NCBI RefSeq assembly: GCF_015390235.1
Contig: NZ_VUOH01000006.1
Span: 300,669 to 364,668, forward strand
Reading direction: 5' to 3'
Origin: Quadrisphaera sp. INWT6
GTDB lineage: Bacteria > Actinomycetota > Actinomycetes > Actinomycetales > Quadrisphaeraceae
DNA length: 64,000 nucleotides
Each line of letters opens with the position of its first letter. The stretch's first letter is position 1. The notes beneath the pieces were generated by a model. It had not been told where the DNA came from. It worked only from the letters and a program-made list of their open reading frames with translations, and made no database searches. The position numbers were made by a program, and so were the translations under genes. Shown piece after piece: positions 32,065 to 43,029 of this stretch.

Positions 32065-32571
32065 ATGTCCGAGGAAGGATCGGGGTACGCCAAGGCGCTC
32101 GGCAGCCGGCTGCGCGCCATCCGCACGCAGCAGGGCCTGTCCCTGCAGGGCGTCGAGCAGCGCTCCGGCGGCCAGTGGAAGGCGGTGGTGGTCGGCTCCT
32201 ACGAGCGCGGCGACCGCGCCGTGACCGTGCAGCGCCTGGCCGAGCTGGCCGACTTCTACGGGGTGCCGGTCTCCGCGCTCCTGCCCGACGGCGGGACCGC
32301 TAGCCACAGCGAGCCGCCGCCCAAGCTGGTGCTCGACCTGGAGCGCCTGCAGTCGGTGCCGTCGGAGAAGGCCGGCCCGCTGGCCCGCTACGCCGCCACC
32401 ATCCAGAGCCAGCGCGGCGACTACAACGGCAAGGTGCTGTCGATCCGCAGCGACGACCTGCGCGCCCTCGCCGTCATCTACGACCTCCCGCCGCACCAGC
32501 TGGCCGAGGAGCTCATCGGCTGGGGCGTGCTGGACGCCGACGCCCGCCGCGCGGTCGCGCCCGGCAGCTGA
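32065..32571 (+). CDS. bldD: Developmental regulator BldD
   Basis: 168 residues from the ATG at 32065. The N-terminal XRE-type HTH (GSRLRAIRTQQGLSLQGVEQ, SYERGDRAVTVQRLAELADF) is joined to the C-terminal c-di-GMP-binding domain. The binding motif RGD-x8-RSDD is intact (Arg117-Asp119 and Arg128-Asp131). In Streptomyces, tetrameric c-di-GMP dimerises BldD, which then represses sporulation genes. EAL and GGDEF proteins in the same window could adjust the signal. Transcribed divergently from pyrR. Confidence 0.95.
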   Translation: MSEEGSGYAKALGSRLRAIRTQQGLSLQGVEQRSGGQWKAVVVGSYERGDRAVTVQRLAELADFYGVPVSALLPDGGTASHSEPPPKLVLDLERLQSVPSEKAGPLARYAATIQSQRGDYNGKVLSIRSDDLRALAVIYDLPPHQLAEELIGWGVLDADARRAVAPGS

Positions 32572-32603
32572 GCCGCCGCACCGGTCACGGCCGGTGAGCA
32601 CGA

Positions 32604-32641
32604 AGAAGACCCGCACCCCCGGGAGGGAGTGCGGGTCTTCT
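32604..32641. terminator. Bidirectional terminator between bldD and nusB
   Basis: AGAAGACCCGCAC at 32604-32616 pairs perfectly with 32629-32641 over a 12-base loop. The A-rich left flank and TCTTCT right side give short U-rich ends in both directions, suiting the convergent bldD and nusB genes. Confidence 0.85.
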
Positions 32642-32682
32642 GCGTCATGACAGCGCGTGAGCTGGACGGCCGGCACGAGGCC

Positions 32683-33096
32683 TCAGGAGTCGACGAGCCC
32701 CGGCTTCATCTCCATCAGGCGGCCCAGCAGGCCGTTGACGAAGGCGGGCGAGTCGTCGGTGGAGAGCTCCTGCGCCAGCCCGACGGCCTCCGCGACGGCG
32801 ACCGCGTCGGGGACGTCGTCGCTCCAGATCAGCTCGAAGGTGCCGATGCGCAGCAGGTTGCGGTCGACGGCGGGCATGCGGTCGAGCGACCACCCGTGCG
32901 AGTACGTCTCGAGCAGCTCGTCGATCCGCTCGCGGTGCGCCTGGACGCCCTCGACGAGGTCGGCGGAGTACTGCGGCACCCCGACCAGGCCGCTCGCGAG
33001 CCGCTCGGCGGCCAGGGCGACCGGGTCGACGCCGCGCTGCTCGGCCTCGAACAGCAGGTCGAGGGCCCGCTTGCGGGCCTTGGTGCGGGCCGCCAC
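32683..33096 (-). CDS. nusB: Transcription antitermination factor NusB
   Basis: 137 residues, all helical: ARTKARKRALDLLFEAEQRG with the RNA-binding Arg-rich start, then LLETYSHGWSLDRMPAVDRNLLRIG and DDSPAFVNGLLGRL. With NusE it prevents early termination on rRNA operons. The GTG start overlaps the efp stop (TAGTG). Confidence 0.95.
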   Translation of the reverse strand: MAARTKARKRALDLLFEAEQRGVDPVALAAERLASGLVGVPQYSADLVEGVQAHRERIDELLETYSHGWSLDRMPAVDRNLLRIGTFELIWSDDVPDAVAVAEAVGLAQELSTDDSPAFVNGLLGRLMEMKPGLVDS

Positions 33097-33656
33097 TAGT
33101 TGACGCGGCCCAGGTAGTCACCCGTGCGGGTGTCGACCTTGACCTTCGTGCCCGTCTCGAGGAACAGCGGCACCTGGATCTGGTAGCCGGTCTCGACGGT
33201 GGCGGGCTTGGTGCCGCCGGTGGAGCGGTCTCCCTGCAGGCCCGGCTCGGTGTAGGTGACCTCGAGGACTACCGAGGTGGGCAGCTCGACGTACAGCGGG
33301 GTGCCCTCGTGCACGGCGACGATCGCCTCGGCGCTCTCGAGGAGGAAGTTGGCGACGTCACCGACCGTGGCCTCGGGGATGGTGATCTGGTCGTACGTGT
33401 CCGAGTCCATGAAGACGAAGTCGACGCCGTCGCGGTACAGGTACTGCATGTCGCGCTTGTCGACCGTGGCCGTGTCGACCTTGGTGCCCGCGTTGAAGGT
33501 GCGGTCGACGACCTTGCCCGACAGCACGTTCTTCAGCTTGGTGCGGACGAAGGCGCCGCCCTTGCCGGGCTTCACGTGCTGGAACTCGATCACGGACCAC
33601 AGCTGTCCGTCGAGGTTGAGCACGATGCCGTTCTTCAGGTCGTTCGTCGATGCCAC
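33096..33656 (-). CDS. efp: Translation elongation factor P
   Basis: 186 residues, three beta-barrels: KOW-like domain I ([20 protein letters not shown]), OB domain II, and the C-terminal OB domain III ending [11 protein letters not shown] relieves ribosomes stalled on polyproline, common in this proline-rich proteome. The loop that touches the peptidyl-tRNA is KPGKGGAF, Lys at the tip; no EpmA/EpmB genes are nearby, consistent with an unmodified Lys as in many Actinobacteria. Starts at the ATG at 33656. Confidence 0.96.
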   Translation of the reverse strand: MASTNDLKNGIVLNLDGQLWSVIEFQHVKPGKGGAFVRTKLKNVLSGKVVDRTFNAGTKVDTATVDKRDMQYLYRDGVDFVFMDSDTYDQITIPEATVGDVANFLLESAEAIVAVHEGTPLYVELPTSVVLEVTYTEPGLQGDRSTGGTKPATVETGYQIQVPLFLETGTKVKVDTRTGDYLGRVN

Positions 33657-33725
33657 GTGGGCCGATGCTACCGGAGCAGCGCGGCCCGCCCGGCCGCGCT
33701 GCTCCCGGCCGGGCGAACCGGCAGG

Positions 33726-33758
33726 TCAGCCGGTGATCGTCTGGGGATCAGCCGGTGA

Positions 33759-33760
<2 letters not shown>
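33726..33760. repeat. 13-bp direct repeat at the aroB stop
   Basis: TCAGCCGGTGATC occurs at 33726-33738 and again at 33748-33760; the second copy overlaps the aroB stop codon. This is the only structure in the 102-base gap between aroB and efp apart from GC-rich flanks. Confidence 0.7.
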
Positions 33761-35514
<1,754 letters not shown>

Positions 35515-35516
35515 CG

Positions 35517-36752
35517 TCAGCTCTCGGGGCTGCTGACCGTGCTGCTGGAGGAGCGCAGCAGCTCGGGGATGCCCTCGAGGTAGGTGCGCACGTTGCGCGC
35601 CGTCTCGGGCACCGAGTCCCCGCCGAACTTCTCCAGCAGCGCGTCGGCGAGCACCAGCGCCACCATCGCCTCGGCGACGACGCCGGAGGCGGGCACCGCG
35701 CAGACGTCGGAGCGCTGGTGGTGGGCCTGGGTGGCCTCGCCGGTGGCGACGTCGACGGTGGCCAGGGCGCGGGGCACGGTGGCGATGGGCTTCATGGCGG
35801 CGCGCACGCGCAGCACCTCGCCCGTCGTCATGCCGCCCTCGGTGCCGCCGGCGCGGCCGGTGCGGCGGCGCAGCACGCCGTCGGGGCCGGTCTCGATCTC
35901 GTCGTGGGCGGCCGAGCCGCGGCGACGGGCGGTCTCGAAGCCGTCACCGACCTCGACGCCCTTGATGGCCTGGATGCCCATCAGGGCCTGCGCGAGGCGG
36001 CCGTCGATGCGGCGGTCCCAGTGGGTGTGGCTGCCCAGACCCGGCGGCAGGCCGTAGGCCAGCACCTCGACGACGCCGCCGAGGGTGTCGCCCTCCTTGT
36101 GGCAGGCGTCGACCTCCTCGACCATGCGGGCGCTCGTGGGGCCGTGGTGGCAGCGCAGCGGGTCGGCGTCGAGGGCGGCGACGTCGTCGGGCAGCGGCAG
36201 GCCGACCTCGTCCCACGCCTCGTCGGGCACCGCGACCGGGCCGAGGGAGACGGTGTGCGAGACCAGGCGGACGCCGGCGGCCTGCTGGAGGAACCGGGCG
36301 GCGACCTCGCCGAGGGCCACGCGGGTGGCGGTCTCGCGGGCGCTGGCGCGCTCCAGCACCGGGCGGGCCTCGTCGAAGCCGTGCTTCTGCATGCCGACCA
36401 GGTCGGCGTGGCCCGGGCGCGGGCGGGTCAGGGCGGCGTTGCGGCCGGTGGTCTTGAGGAGCGACGGGTCGACCGGGTCGGGCGACATCACCGTCGACCA
36501 CTTGGGCCACTCGGTGTTGCCGATGGTGACCGCGAACGGCCCGCCCTGGGTGGTCCCGTGGCGCAGCCCGCCGAGCACGGTGACCTCGTCCTGCTCGAAC
36601 GCCATCCGCGCACCGCGGCCGTAGCCGAGGCGGCGGCGCGCGAGCGCGGCCCGGAGGTGGTCGGTGGTCACGGAGACCCCCGAGGGAAGCCCCTCGAGGA
36701 CCCCGACGAGGGCGGGGCCGTGGGACTCCCCCGCAGTCAGCCAGCGCAGCAC
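35517..36752 (-). CDS. aroC: Chorismate synthase
   Basis: 411 residues from the GTG at 36752 ([20 protein letters not shown], the first signature). Further motifs are [28 protein letters not shown] and [19 protein letters not shown], binding FMN and the phosphate of EPSP. Last step of the shikimate pathway. First gene of the aro segment downstream of the pilus locus. Confidence 0.95.
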   Translation of the reverse strand: MLRWLTAGESHGPALVGVLEGLPSGVSVTTDHLRAALARRRLGYGRGARMAFEQDEVTVLGGLRHGTTQGGPFAVTIGNTEWPKWSTVMSPDPVDPSLLKTTGRNAALTRPRPGHADLVGMQKHGFDEARPVLERASARETATRVALGEVAARFLQQAAGVRLVSHTVSLGPVAVPDEAWDEVGLPLPDDVAALDADPLRCHHGPTSARMVEEVDACHKEGDTLGGVVEVLAYGLPPGLGSHTHWDRRIDGRLAQALMGIQAIKGVEVGDGFETARRRGSAAHDEIETGPDGVLRRRTGRAGGTEGGMTTGEVLRVRAAMKPIATVPRALATVDVATGEATQAHHQRSDVCAVPASGVVAEAMVALVLADALLEKFGGDSVPETARNVRTYLEGIPELLRSSSSTVSSPES

Positions 36753-36846
36753 GTGGCTGATCCTCCCACGCGGCCCGCGACGACCGCGCGGGCCGGCCGG
36801 GGTCGGGGTCGGGGTCGGGTCGCTCGCAGGTCGGGTCGGTGGCGGG

Positions 36847-37938
36847 TCAGGCGCAGGCGGTGCGGACGGCCGCGTCCAGGGACGTCTGGCTGTCGACCTG
36901 GTCGGACGTGACCGCCACACCGCCGAGCAGCTGCGAGCGCAGCGCCTCGGCGCTGCTCGTCGCGACGTCGAGGCGGGAGGCCAGCGCCCCGTCGGAGGTC
37001 GCGCTGACCGCAGCGCGCATCGCCGCGACGGGCGTGCGCAGCGCCGTCCCCGTGTCGACGGGGTCGGTGCCCGCGGAGGTGCTGGCGGAGAGCAGCTGCT
37101 CCACCGCCGCCATCGGGCCCGACACCGCCGAGCAGGTCTGCGCGGTGGTCAGCGCCGCGGGGGCCGACGCCGCGGGCGGCGGCGCGGTGACGGTCACGGT
37201 CGGGCCGGGCACCTGGACGGTCGTGGTGCCCCCGCCGGACGCCGTTCCTCCTGCACCGCCCGAGGTGCCGCCGCCCAGCAGGCCGCTCGAGCCGCTGGAG
37301 GTGCCGCTGCCGTCGACGGGGGCGGTGGACGCCGGGTCCGCGGTCGGGCCGGAGGTGGGGTCGGTGGTGGTGGAGGCCACCAGGGCCGCGAACGGGTCGC
37401 GCCCCAGGACGGCGACCGCGTCACCGGGCCCGGCCACCGGGTCGGTGCCGGTGCCGGCCGAGGGGACGGCGGACGAGCCGGGCACCGCGGTGGCACCCGG
37501 GACGACGACGACGCCGCTCGCGTCCGCGTCGTCACCACCGCCGCTCAGCAGGCTGCCGGCGACGAGCGCGCCCAGCACCAGCGCACCGCCGCCGAGGGCG
37601 AGGACGAGGAGCGGGCCGCGGCGGGACGTCCCGCCACCTGCGGCGCGCGAGGGCAGTCCCAGCCCGGGGCGCTCGGGGCGTGTGGGCCGCGCGCGCAGAC
37701 CAGCGGGCTCGGTGACCTCGGCAGCAGGGGCCGGCGCGGGGTCAGCGGCGGGGCGCGGGGCCGGCACGGTGCCGAACGGGCTGGAGGTCCCCGCTGCCGG
37801 GGGCTCGTCGGGCAGCGCGCCGAAGGGCGCGTCGTCGGCCTCGAGGGGGCCCCGGGCGAGCGCGGCGGCCTCGAACGGGCCCATCGCCGGCGCGTCGGGG
37901 CCGACGGCGGGAGGGCCTCCGAAGGGACTGGTGGTCAT
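36847..37938 (-). CDS. Type IV pilus-associated protein, PilP-like
   Basis: 363 residues, last gene of the pilus run, 23 bases after pilO. A Pro/Ala-rich cytoplasmic stretch of about 115 residues precedes one membrane helix ([20 protein letters not shown]). The outer part contains [10 protein letters not shown], recalling the RDPF motif of PilP/GspC-type alignment proteins, then Gly/Ser/Thr-rich linkers and a helical tail with two Cys (TAQTCSAV and the final TACA). Role inferred from position; it does not match classic lipoprotein PilP in length or anchor. Confidence 0.55.
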   Translation of the reverse strand: MTTSPFGGPPAVGPDAPAMGPFEAAALARGPLEADDAPFGALPDEPPAAGTSSPFGTVPAPRPAADPAPAPAAEVTEPAGLRARPTRPERPGLGLPSRAAGGGTSRRGPLLVLALGGGALVLGALVAGSLLSGGGDDADASGVVVVPGATAVPGSSAVPSAGTGTDPVAGPGDAVAVLGRDPFAALVASTTTDPTSGPTADPASTAPVDGSGTSSGSSGLLGGGTSGGAGGTASGGGTTTVQVPGPTVTVTAPPPAASAPAALTTAQTCSAVSGPMAAVEQLLSASTSAGTDPVDTGTALRTPVAAMRAAVSATSDGALASRLDVATSSAEALRSQLLGGVAVTSDQVDSQTSLDAAVRTACA

Positions 37939-37961
37939 GGGTGCTCCTGGTCCGTTCGCGC

Positions 37962-38897
37962 TCAGCGGGTGGCCGCGGGCGTCGCCGCGGTGAGGACGGT
38001 GGCCGGCAGGGCGGTGGGGGACGTCGCCGGGGTCGTCGGGACGGCCGCGGCAGCGGTGGCAGCCGCCGCCGAGAGCTCGGCGTCGGTCGCCGGCAGCGCG
38101 AAGGCCGAGCCCGCAGCGGTCAGCGTCAGCAGGGTCCGCCCGTCGGCCGAGGTGCTCGGGGCGAGCGCGACGCTGGTCAGGAGCACGAGCCGGTCCTGCT
38201 GCTGGACCGCGGCGAGGAAGGCCTCCACGGCGGCGTACCCGCCGGTGGCGGTCAGGGTGAGCGGGACGCGGACGAGGCCGGTGGCCGGGTCCGTCGTCGT
38301 TGTCGTGGTGGTCGTCGCGGCAGCCGCGCCGTCGGTGGCAGCCGCGCCGTCTGTGGCGGCCGTGCCCTCGGTGGCGGCCGTGCCCTCGGTGGCGGCCGTG
38401 CCGTCCGTGGCCGCCGCGGCGGCCGTCTCGGGGGCGGCCGGCACCACACCGGTGAGGGTGACGCCGGTCGTGGCGGCGGCGTCGCGCAGGGCGCGCAGCA
38501 GGTCGGCCAGGTCCGGGTCGGTGGGGACCTGCGAGCGGGCCCGGGCCAGGTCGGCCTGGTACTGGGGCAGGGCGGAGTACTGCGCCTGGAGCTCGGCCAC
38601 CTTGGTGGTGAGCTGCGCCTCGTTCGCGGTGGTCTGGACGGCCTGGTCCTCCAGGGCCGCCGTGCTGGCGGCCTGGGGCGCCAGCACCAGCGCCCAGCCG
38701 CCGAGGGCGACGAGCGCGACGGCGCCGACGCCGCCCAGCAGCCACGGCAGGGGGCGCGGGTCCTTGGACGGCGCTGCCTCGCCCGAGCTGCCGGCGGGGC
38801 GGAACACGGCGGTCGCCGGGCCGGCGGCGCGGGCGGGCCCGGCCTGGCCGGTGCCTCGACCGCCGGGGGCGCGGAGGTCAGGGGTCGACAGGGACAC
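37962..38897 (-). CDS. pilO: Type IV pilus inner-membrane protein PilO
   Basis: 311 residues from a GTG. A cytoplasmic N-terminus, one membrane helix (LLGGVGAVALVALGGWALVL), a coiled coil (AALEDQAVQTTANEAQLTTK), and ferredoxin-like halves (DPDLADLLRALRDAAATTGV, then GYAAVEAFLAAVQQQDRLVL). A low-complexity Ala/Thr/Asp insertion encoded by an 18-bp minisatellite splits the domain. PilO pairs with PilN in the alignment complex. The pilN stop lies one base upstream. Confidence 0.82.
   Translation of the reverse strand: MSLSTPDLRAPGGRGTGQAGPARAAGPATAVFRPAGSSGEAAPSKDPRPLPWLLGGVGAVALVALGGWALVLAPQAASTAALEDQAVQTTANEAQLTTKVAELQAQYSALPQYQADLARARSQVPTDPDLADLLRALRDAAATTGVTLTGVVPAAPETAAAAATDGTAATEGTAATEGTAATDGAAATDGAAAATTTTTTTTDPATGLVRVPLTLTATGGYAAVEAFLAAVQQQDRLVLLTSVALAPSTSADGRTLLTLTAAGSAFALPATDAELSAAAATAAAAVPTTPATSPTALPATVLTAATPAATR
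38321..38410 (-). repeat. 18-bp minisatellite within pilO
   Basis: Five in-frame copies of an 18-base unit (CGGCCGTGCCCTCGGTGG in the best copies at 38357-38374 and 38375-38392). They encode six-residue repeats of the type TAATEG/AAATDG in a linker between the two PilO halves. Confidence 0.85.
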
Positions 38898-38898
38898 G

Positions 38899-39621
38899 TC
38901 AGCCCACTTCCTGGGAGTCGGCGTTCTGGGCGAAGCGGTGGCTGAGCGCGGCGTCGGTGACCTGCGCGGTGATGGTGAAGGAGACGACGGGGACCGCCTG
39001 GGCGCTGTCCATCGTGGCCGTCATGAGGTAGGCGTCGGCCACGCCCGGGACGGTGCCCAGGGCGTCGAGGTAGGCGGCCACGTCCTCGTAGGAGGTGGAG
39101 CGCGCGGTGATCGTGATGCTGCCCTCGCCGCCCGGGGCACCCGCGGTCGCGTCGGCGGCCGGGGCGGTCGAGGCGTCGTCGGTGGTGAGCGTGGCCTGCA
39201 CGCCGTCGAGCCACGCGCCGGCGGGCAGGGCGGCGCTGAGCGTGCCGACGAAGGCCGCCCAGCTGACGTCCTGGGCCATCGCGGTGGTGCGGGCGTCCTC
39301 GGTGGCGCGCAGCGCGCGGAGGGTCTGGGGTGCGGCGGCGTACTGGGCCTGCTGGGCCTGCAGGGCGCTGGTGCGCGCCAGCGCGGTGTCGAGCTCGGCC
39401 TGGGCGGTGCTGGCCTGGGCGGCGCCCACGGCCCACGAGCCGGAGACGACCAGCAGGGCCGCGGCCACGCCCACGGCACCGCCGCGCTTGGCGCGGCGGA
39501 CGGCGCGGCGGGAGATGACGCCGGGCGGCAGCAGGTTGACCCGCGGGGCCACCCAGGCGGTGGGCTCGGAGCGGTCCCCGGCGGGGCGGACCCCGGCGAG
39601 CACCTCGGTCAGGCCGCTCAC
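38899..39621 (-). CDS. pilN: Type IV pilus assembly protein PilN
   Basis: 240 residues from the GTG at 39621. The N-terminal cytoplasmic VNLLPPGVISRR segment is the conserved PilM-binding peptide (INLLP in Proteobacteria). One membrane helix (VGVAAALLVVSGSWAVGAAQ), coiled coil, and a ferredoxin-like domain (SITITARSTSYEDVAAYLD) follow. Overlaps pilM by four bases (GTGA). Confidence 0.88.
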   Translation of the reverse strand: MSGLTEVLAGVRPAGDRSEPTAWVAPRVNLLPPGVISRRAVRRAKRGGAVGVAAALLVVSGSWAVGAAQASTAQAELDTALARTSALQAQQAQYAAAPQTLRALRATEDARTTAMAQDVSWAAFVGTLSAALPAGAWLDGVQATLTTDDASTAPAADATAGAPGGEGSITITARSTSYEDVAAYLDALGTVPGVADAYLMTATMDSAQAVPVVSFTITAQVTDAALSHRFAQNADSQEVG

Positions 39622-40649
39622 GCCGACACCCCCAGGGCCAGGCCGATGGCCATCGTCGCGGCGTCGTCCGTCGGACGCAGGTTGCGGCCGGGGCGCAGGC
39701 GGTGGCTGACGGACCCGATGTCGACGGGGAGCCCCGTCATGGCGGCCAGGCGCGGGGCCAGCCCGTCGAGCCGGGCGCCGCCGCCGGTCAGCACCACGCG
39801 CTCGGCGCGGTGGCCGCTGGTGGCCGCGGCGTAGTCGATGGTGCTGCGGACCTCCTCGAGGAAGCCGAGCGCCGCGGCCTCCACGGCGTGGCCCACGACC
39901 GTGAGCTCGCCGCTGAGGCCGTCGCCGATGCCGAGGCCGCGCTTGAGGTGCTCGGCCTCGAGCACGGTGACGCCCGTGCGCTCGACCAGCGCGTCGGTGA
40001 TGTCGTTGCCGCCCGCCATGAGGATGCGGACGAAGCGGGGGGCTCCCCCGGAGTGGACGACGACCTGGGTGATGGTGGCGCCGATGTCGACCAGCGCCTC
40101 GGTCGTGGTCTCGCCGTGGACGTCGGTGCCCAGGGCGCGCAGCACCGCGAAGGCGGTGAGGTCGACGGCCTCGGGGACCAGCCGGGCGCCCTCGGCGGCC
40201 GCGACGAGCGAGGCGACGGCGTCGCGCCAGGCGGCGACGAGCAGCCCGCGCACCACCTGGCCGCTGCCGGTGGTGCGGACCTCGAGCGGGTGGAAGTCCA
40301 TGACGGCGGACTCGACGGGCATGGGGAGCACGTCCTGCACCTGGAAGGGCAGGGCCTTGCGCAGGTCGGCGGCGGGCATCTTCGGCACCTCGACCTCGCG
40401 CACGACGACGCGCTGGTTGGCGATGCCGAGGGTCACGCGGCGGCTGGAGAACCGGCCGGTGCGCCACAGCTGCACGAGCGCCGCGGAGACCGCGGCGACG
40501 TCGACGACCTCGCCGTCGACGACCGCGCCCTCGGGGAGGGGGGCCTCGGCGCTGCGCTCCAGCACCACTCCCGTCGCGGTGAACGACAGCTCGGCGGCGC
40601 GCACCGCGCTGCAGCCGATGTCGAGCCCGATCGACGTGCGTCGTGCCAC
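39618..40649 (-). CDS. pilM: Type IV pilus assembly ATPase-like protein PilM
   Basis: 343 residues from a GTG. Actin/FtsA fold: phosphate-1 motif SIGLDIGCSAVRAAEL, LVDIGATITQVVVHSGG as phosphate-2, adenosine motif VVLTGGGARLDGLAPRL. It binds the PilN cytoplasmic peptide and forms the cytoplasmic ring of the alignment complex. The 113 bases upstream hold a segment copied from behind pilD and may contain a separate promoter for the pilMNO genes. Confidence 0.92.
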   Translation of the reverse strand: MARRTSIGLDIGCSAVRAAELSFTATGVVLERSAEAPLPEGAVVDGEVVDVAAVSAALVQLWRTGRFSSRRVTLGIANQRVVVREVEVPKMPAADLRKALPFQVQDVLPMPVESAVMDFHPLEVRTTGSGQVVRGLLVAAWRDAVASLVAAAEGARLVPEAVDLTAFAVLRALGTDVHGETTTEALVDIGATITQVVVHSGGAPRFVRILMAGGNDITDALVERTGVTVLEAEHLKRGLGIGDGLSGELTVVGHAVEAAALGFLEEVRSTIDYAAATSGHRAERVVLTGGGARLDGLAPRLAAMTGLPVDIGSVSHRLRPGRNLRPTDDAATMAIGLALGVSA

Positions 40650-40762
40650 GAGAGTCCCCCCTGTCGGTCGAGGGCACCGGTCCGTGGTCGCCCTCTCCAC
40701 TTCGATCGGCAGGGCGGGAACGGACTTGAGCGCTGACCTGGGACGACCTCGGGTCACGCTCG

Positions 40763-41360
40763 TCAGGCGAGGGGGTAGCCGCTCATCGCGAGGTACCAGT
40801 GGACGACACCGCCGCCCGCGACGACGCCGAGTGCGGCGCCCACGAGCATGAACGGGCCGAACGGCAGGTGGCCTCGCCGACGCAGCACCCCGGTGGCCAC
40901 CAGGGCCACCCCGACCAGCCCGCCGAGGACGGCGGTCACCGGGTAGGCCGGCAGCACGATGGCGTCAGGCAGGCGGTGCACGTCGAGGTCGATGAGCGCG
41001 AGGGCCAGCCCGGCGGCCGCCCGGTGGAGCAGTACCGGCAGCAGGGCCCAGCGCCCCTCGTGGGCGACCCAGGCGGTCACCGCGGCGAAGAGCCCGGCCG
41101 TGGCGAGCTCGACCAGGGGGTGGCGGACGCTGGTGGGTGCGGCGCACGAGCGGCAGCGCCCGCGCAGCAGCAGCCACGACACCACCGGCACGTCGTCGCG
41201 GGGGGGGGGCGACGGGGCTGGTGCACGCGGGCCACGCGCTGCGCGGGTGCACCACGAAGGCGCCGACTGGCACGCGGTGCTGCACCACCACGTCGAGGGA
41301 CGACCCGACGGCGAGACCGACGACGGCGGCGAGCACCAGCGGCGGCCAGGTGTCCGCCAC
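40763..41360 (-). pseudogene. Degenerate prepilin peptidase copy
   Basis: Very similar to the intact pilD at 44731-45540. The N-terminal part (VVGLAVGSSLDVVVQHRVP) is out of frame with the rest; the break falls at a run of ten G (41200-41209). The first zinc pair CPAC is altered to PACTSP, with only the second (CRSCA) kept. The part from the second half of helix 4 through the GFGDVKL catalytic motif (about 65 residues) is deleted, joining YPVTAV to LGGLVGVALVATG. One of the two catalytic Asp is gone, so it cannot process prepilins. It completes the duplicated V-W-X-D cassette. Confidence 0.85.
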
Positions 41361-41388
41361 GTCCGCCCACGGCTGCGCGCTCCCGTCG

Positions 41389-43029
41389 TCACCCCGTCAC
41401 GGAGGTCTCGAGCTGGCGGCTGACGCTGGGCTCGAGAGCGGTCGGCGGAGCGTTCCACTTCTGGGCCGGACCACCGTCGCACGTCTCGAGCACCATGGTC
41501 GACCAGTAGACGCCGTCGTTGCGGGGCGACTGCTCCTCCCCGACGGACAGACAGCGGCCGTCGCTCGCCACGAAGGTGTAGCTGCTCGTGTACGAGCCCG
41601 TCGCGTAGTACCGCGTGAACGCCTGGAAGGGTGCGGAGTCGCAGCTGCGGAAGGTGACGTAGGCGGGTTCGGCTCCCGGTGCGGGCGAGGTGAGGCACGA
41701 CGTCCGGTCCGAGTCGTTCTGGAAGCGCACCCGGATCCGCGTCGGCAGTCCTGACGCGCCATCGGGCTCAGCTGCGACGCCGGTCTCGGCCCCGTAGTAC
41801 CAGCGGTGGTTCCACGCCAGCTTGCTACCGCCGCTCGGGTCCTGCTTGCAGGGGTAGAGGATCATGTAGCGGAAGCTCGTGGTCATGTTGGTGACGTCGG
41901 CGCACCGGCCGAACTCCTTGTAGTTGACGAGCTGCGACGTCTGGAACGAGGCGGCTCCCGCACCCACCTGCGGTTCGGGGCTGAACGAGCCCCAGGACTC
42001 GTTGGCCGCGTCGCAGGTCGAGCTGCCACCGGCCTTGACGGTGTCCCCCGCGGACCAGCTCGTCTGACCGGCGTACAGGCAGTTCTTGCCGTAGTCCTTG
42101 TTGCTGGCGTTCTGCCCGCGGAAGTGCGCTCCGCTCTCGTAGCTCCACAGCTGCATCGCAGAGCGCGAGTCGAGGGTGCACGCCTGCAGCGACACCGTGC
42201 GGTCCGTCGCGCTGAGAGCCGGCTGCGTGATGCAGAGCCCGCTCGAGCCCGTCGTCCCGCCGGTCGTGGTCGCGGTGGTGGTGCTGGCCAGCGCCAGGTG
42301 GTAGCCGGTGTCGTACACCCAGCGCTGGAGGTCGTTGCTGCTGCTGCAGCTGGCGGCCGGCTGGTACGTGACGGTCGCCCCCGCGGTGGCTGAGGACGCC
42401 TGCAGGCAGGCCTCGCGCGGAGCCGTGAAGATGACGCCTCCCGGGATGTTCTTGTTGCTGACCCGGAACGCGTACTGGGCCAGCAGGGAGCGCGAGTGGA
42501 CGAGCGCGCCGGCGCTCGCGTCCTGGCCGACGGTGCTGACGAGGGCGAAGACCGGCTGCCGCGACACCCCCGCCCCTTCGGTGCAGGGCAGGGCGTTGGT
42601 CGTCTGCCAGGTGTCGCTCTTGCCCGACGGGTCCTGGGTGAAGTAGGTGATCGCCGAGCTGAAGGACAGCCCTCCCGCGGGACTCGGCACCTCGCCCAGC
42701 ACCCGGCAGGGGAGCTCGCGGAGCGAGCCCACGCCGCCGGCCCCGGTGCTGGTGCGGATCTGCGCGAGCGCGGTCTGCGTGCCCGTCTCGGCCGCGAAGA
42801 TCAGCCGTGTGCTCTGCTGGGTGGCCCGGGTGGGCTTGACCTGGCTCACGACCACACCCAGGACGAGGGTCGCCAGCGCCAGGACGACGAACATGAGCAG
42901 GACCACGGCGAGGAGCGCCGCGCCGGCGTCCTGCTCAGGGCCCGTGGGGGGGCTGCCGGCAGTCCGGGCTCGGAGCCGGCGCACGGCAGAGCGGAGCACG
43001 GTGACCTCCCGGGTCGGGTGACCGCTCAC
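41389..43029 (-). CDS. PilX-like minor pilin with ricin-type lectin tail (cassette 1)
   Basis: 546 residues, intact. Residues 35-65 form an N-terminal membrane helix (AALLAVVLLMFVVLALATLV) followed by AETGTQTALAQIR, as in PilX N-terminal proteins that lack a normal prepilin cleavage site. From about residue 200 the protein has repeated beta-trefoil signatures: CLQAS ... LQRWVYD, CITQP ... MQLWSYE, CLTSP ..., CLSVG ... AQKWNAPP, with at least a dozen Cys likely forming disulfides. Two lectin-like blocks flank a central FSPEPQVGAG region shared with the other copy. Predicted to sit at or near the pilus tip and bind glycans. GTGA overlap with the upstream W gene. Confidence 0.75.
   Translation of the reverse strand: MSGHPTREVTVLRSAVRRLRARTAGSPPTGPEQDAGAALLAVVLLMFVVLALATLVLGVVVSQVKPTRATQQSTRLIFAAETGTQTALAQIRTSTGAGGVGSLRELPCRVLGEVPSPAGGLSFSSAITYFTQDPSGKSDTWQTTNALPCTEGAGVSRQPVFALVSTVGQDASAGALVHSRSLLAQYAFRVSNKNIPGGVIFTAPREACLQASSATAGATVTYQPAASCSSSNDLQRWVYDTGYHLALASTTTATTTGGTTGSSGLCITQPALSATDRTVSLQACTLDSRSAMQLWSYESGAHFRGQNASNKDYGKNCLYAGQTSWSAGDTVKAGGSSTCDAANESWGSFSPEPQVGAGAASFQTSQLVNYKEFGRCADVTNMTTSFRYMILYPCKQDPSGGSKLAWNHRWYYGAETGVAAEPDGASGLPTRIRVRFQNDSDRTSCLTSPAPGAEPAYVTFRSCDSAPFQAFTRYYATGSYTSSYTFVASDGRCLSVGEEQSPRNDGVYWSTMVLETCDGGPAQKWNAPPTALEPSVSRQLETSVTG

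Noticed and set aside
38321..38410. CRISPR-like repeat
   Set aside because: 18-bp in-frame tandem repeat without spacers, inside pilO.
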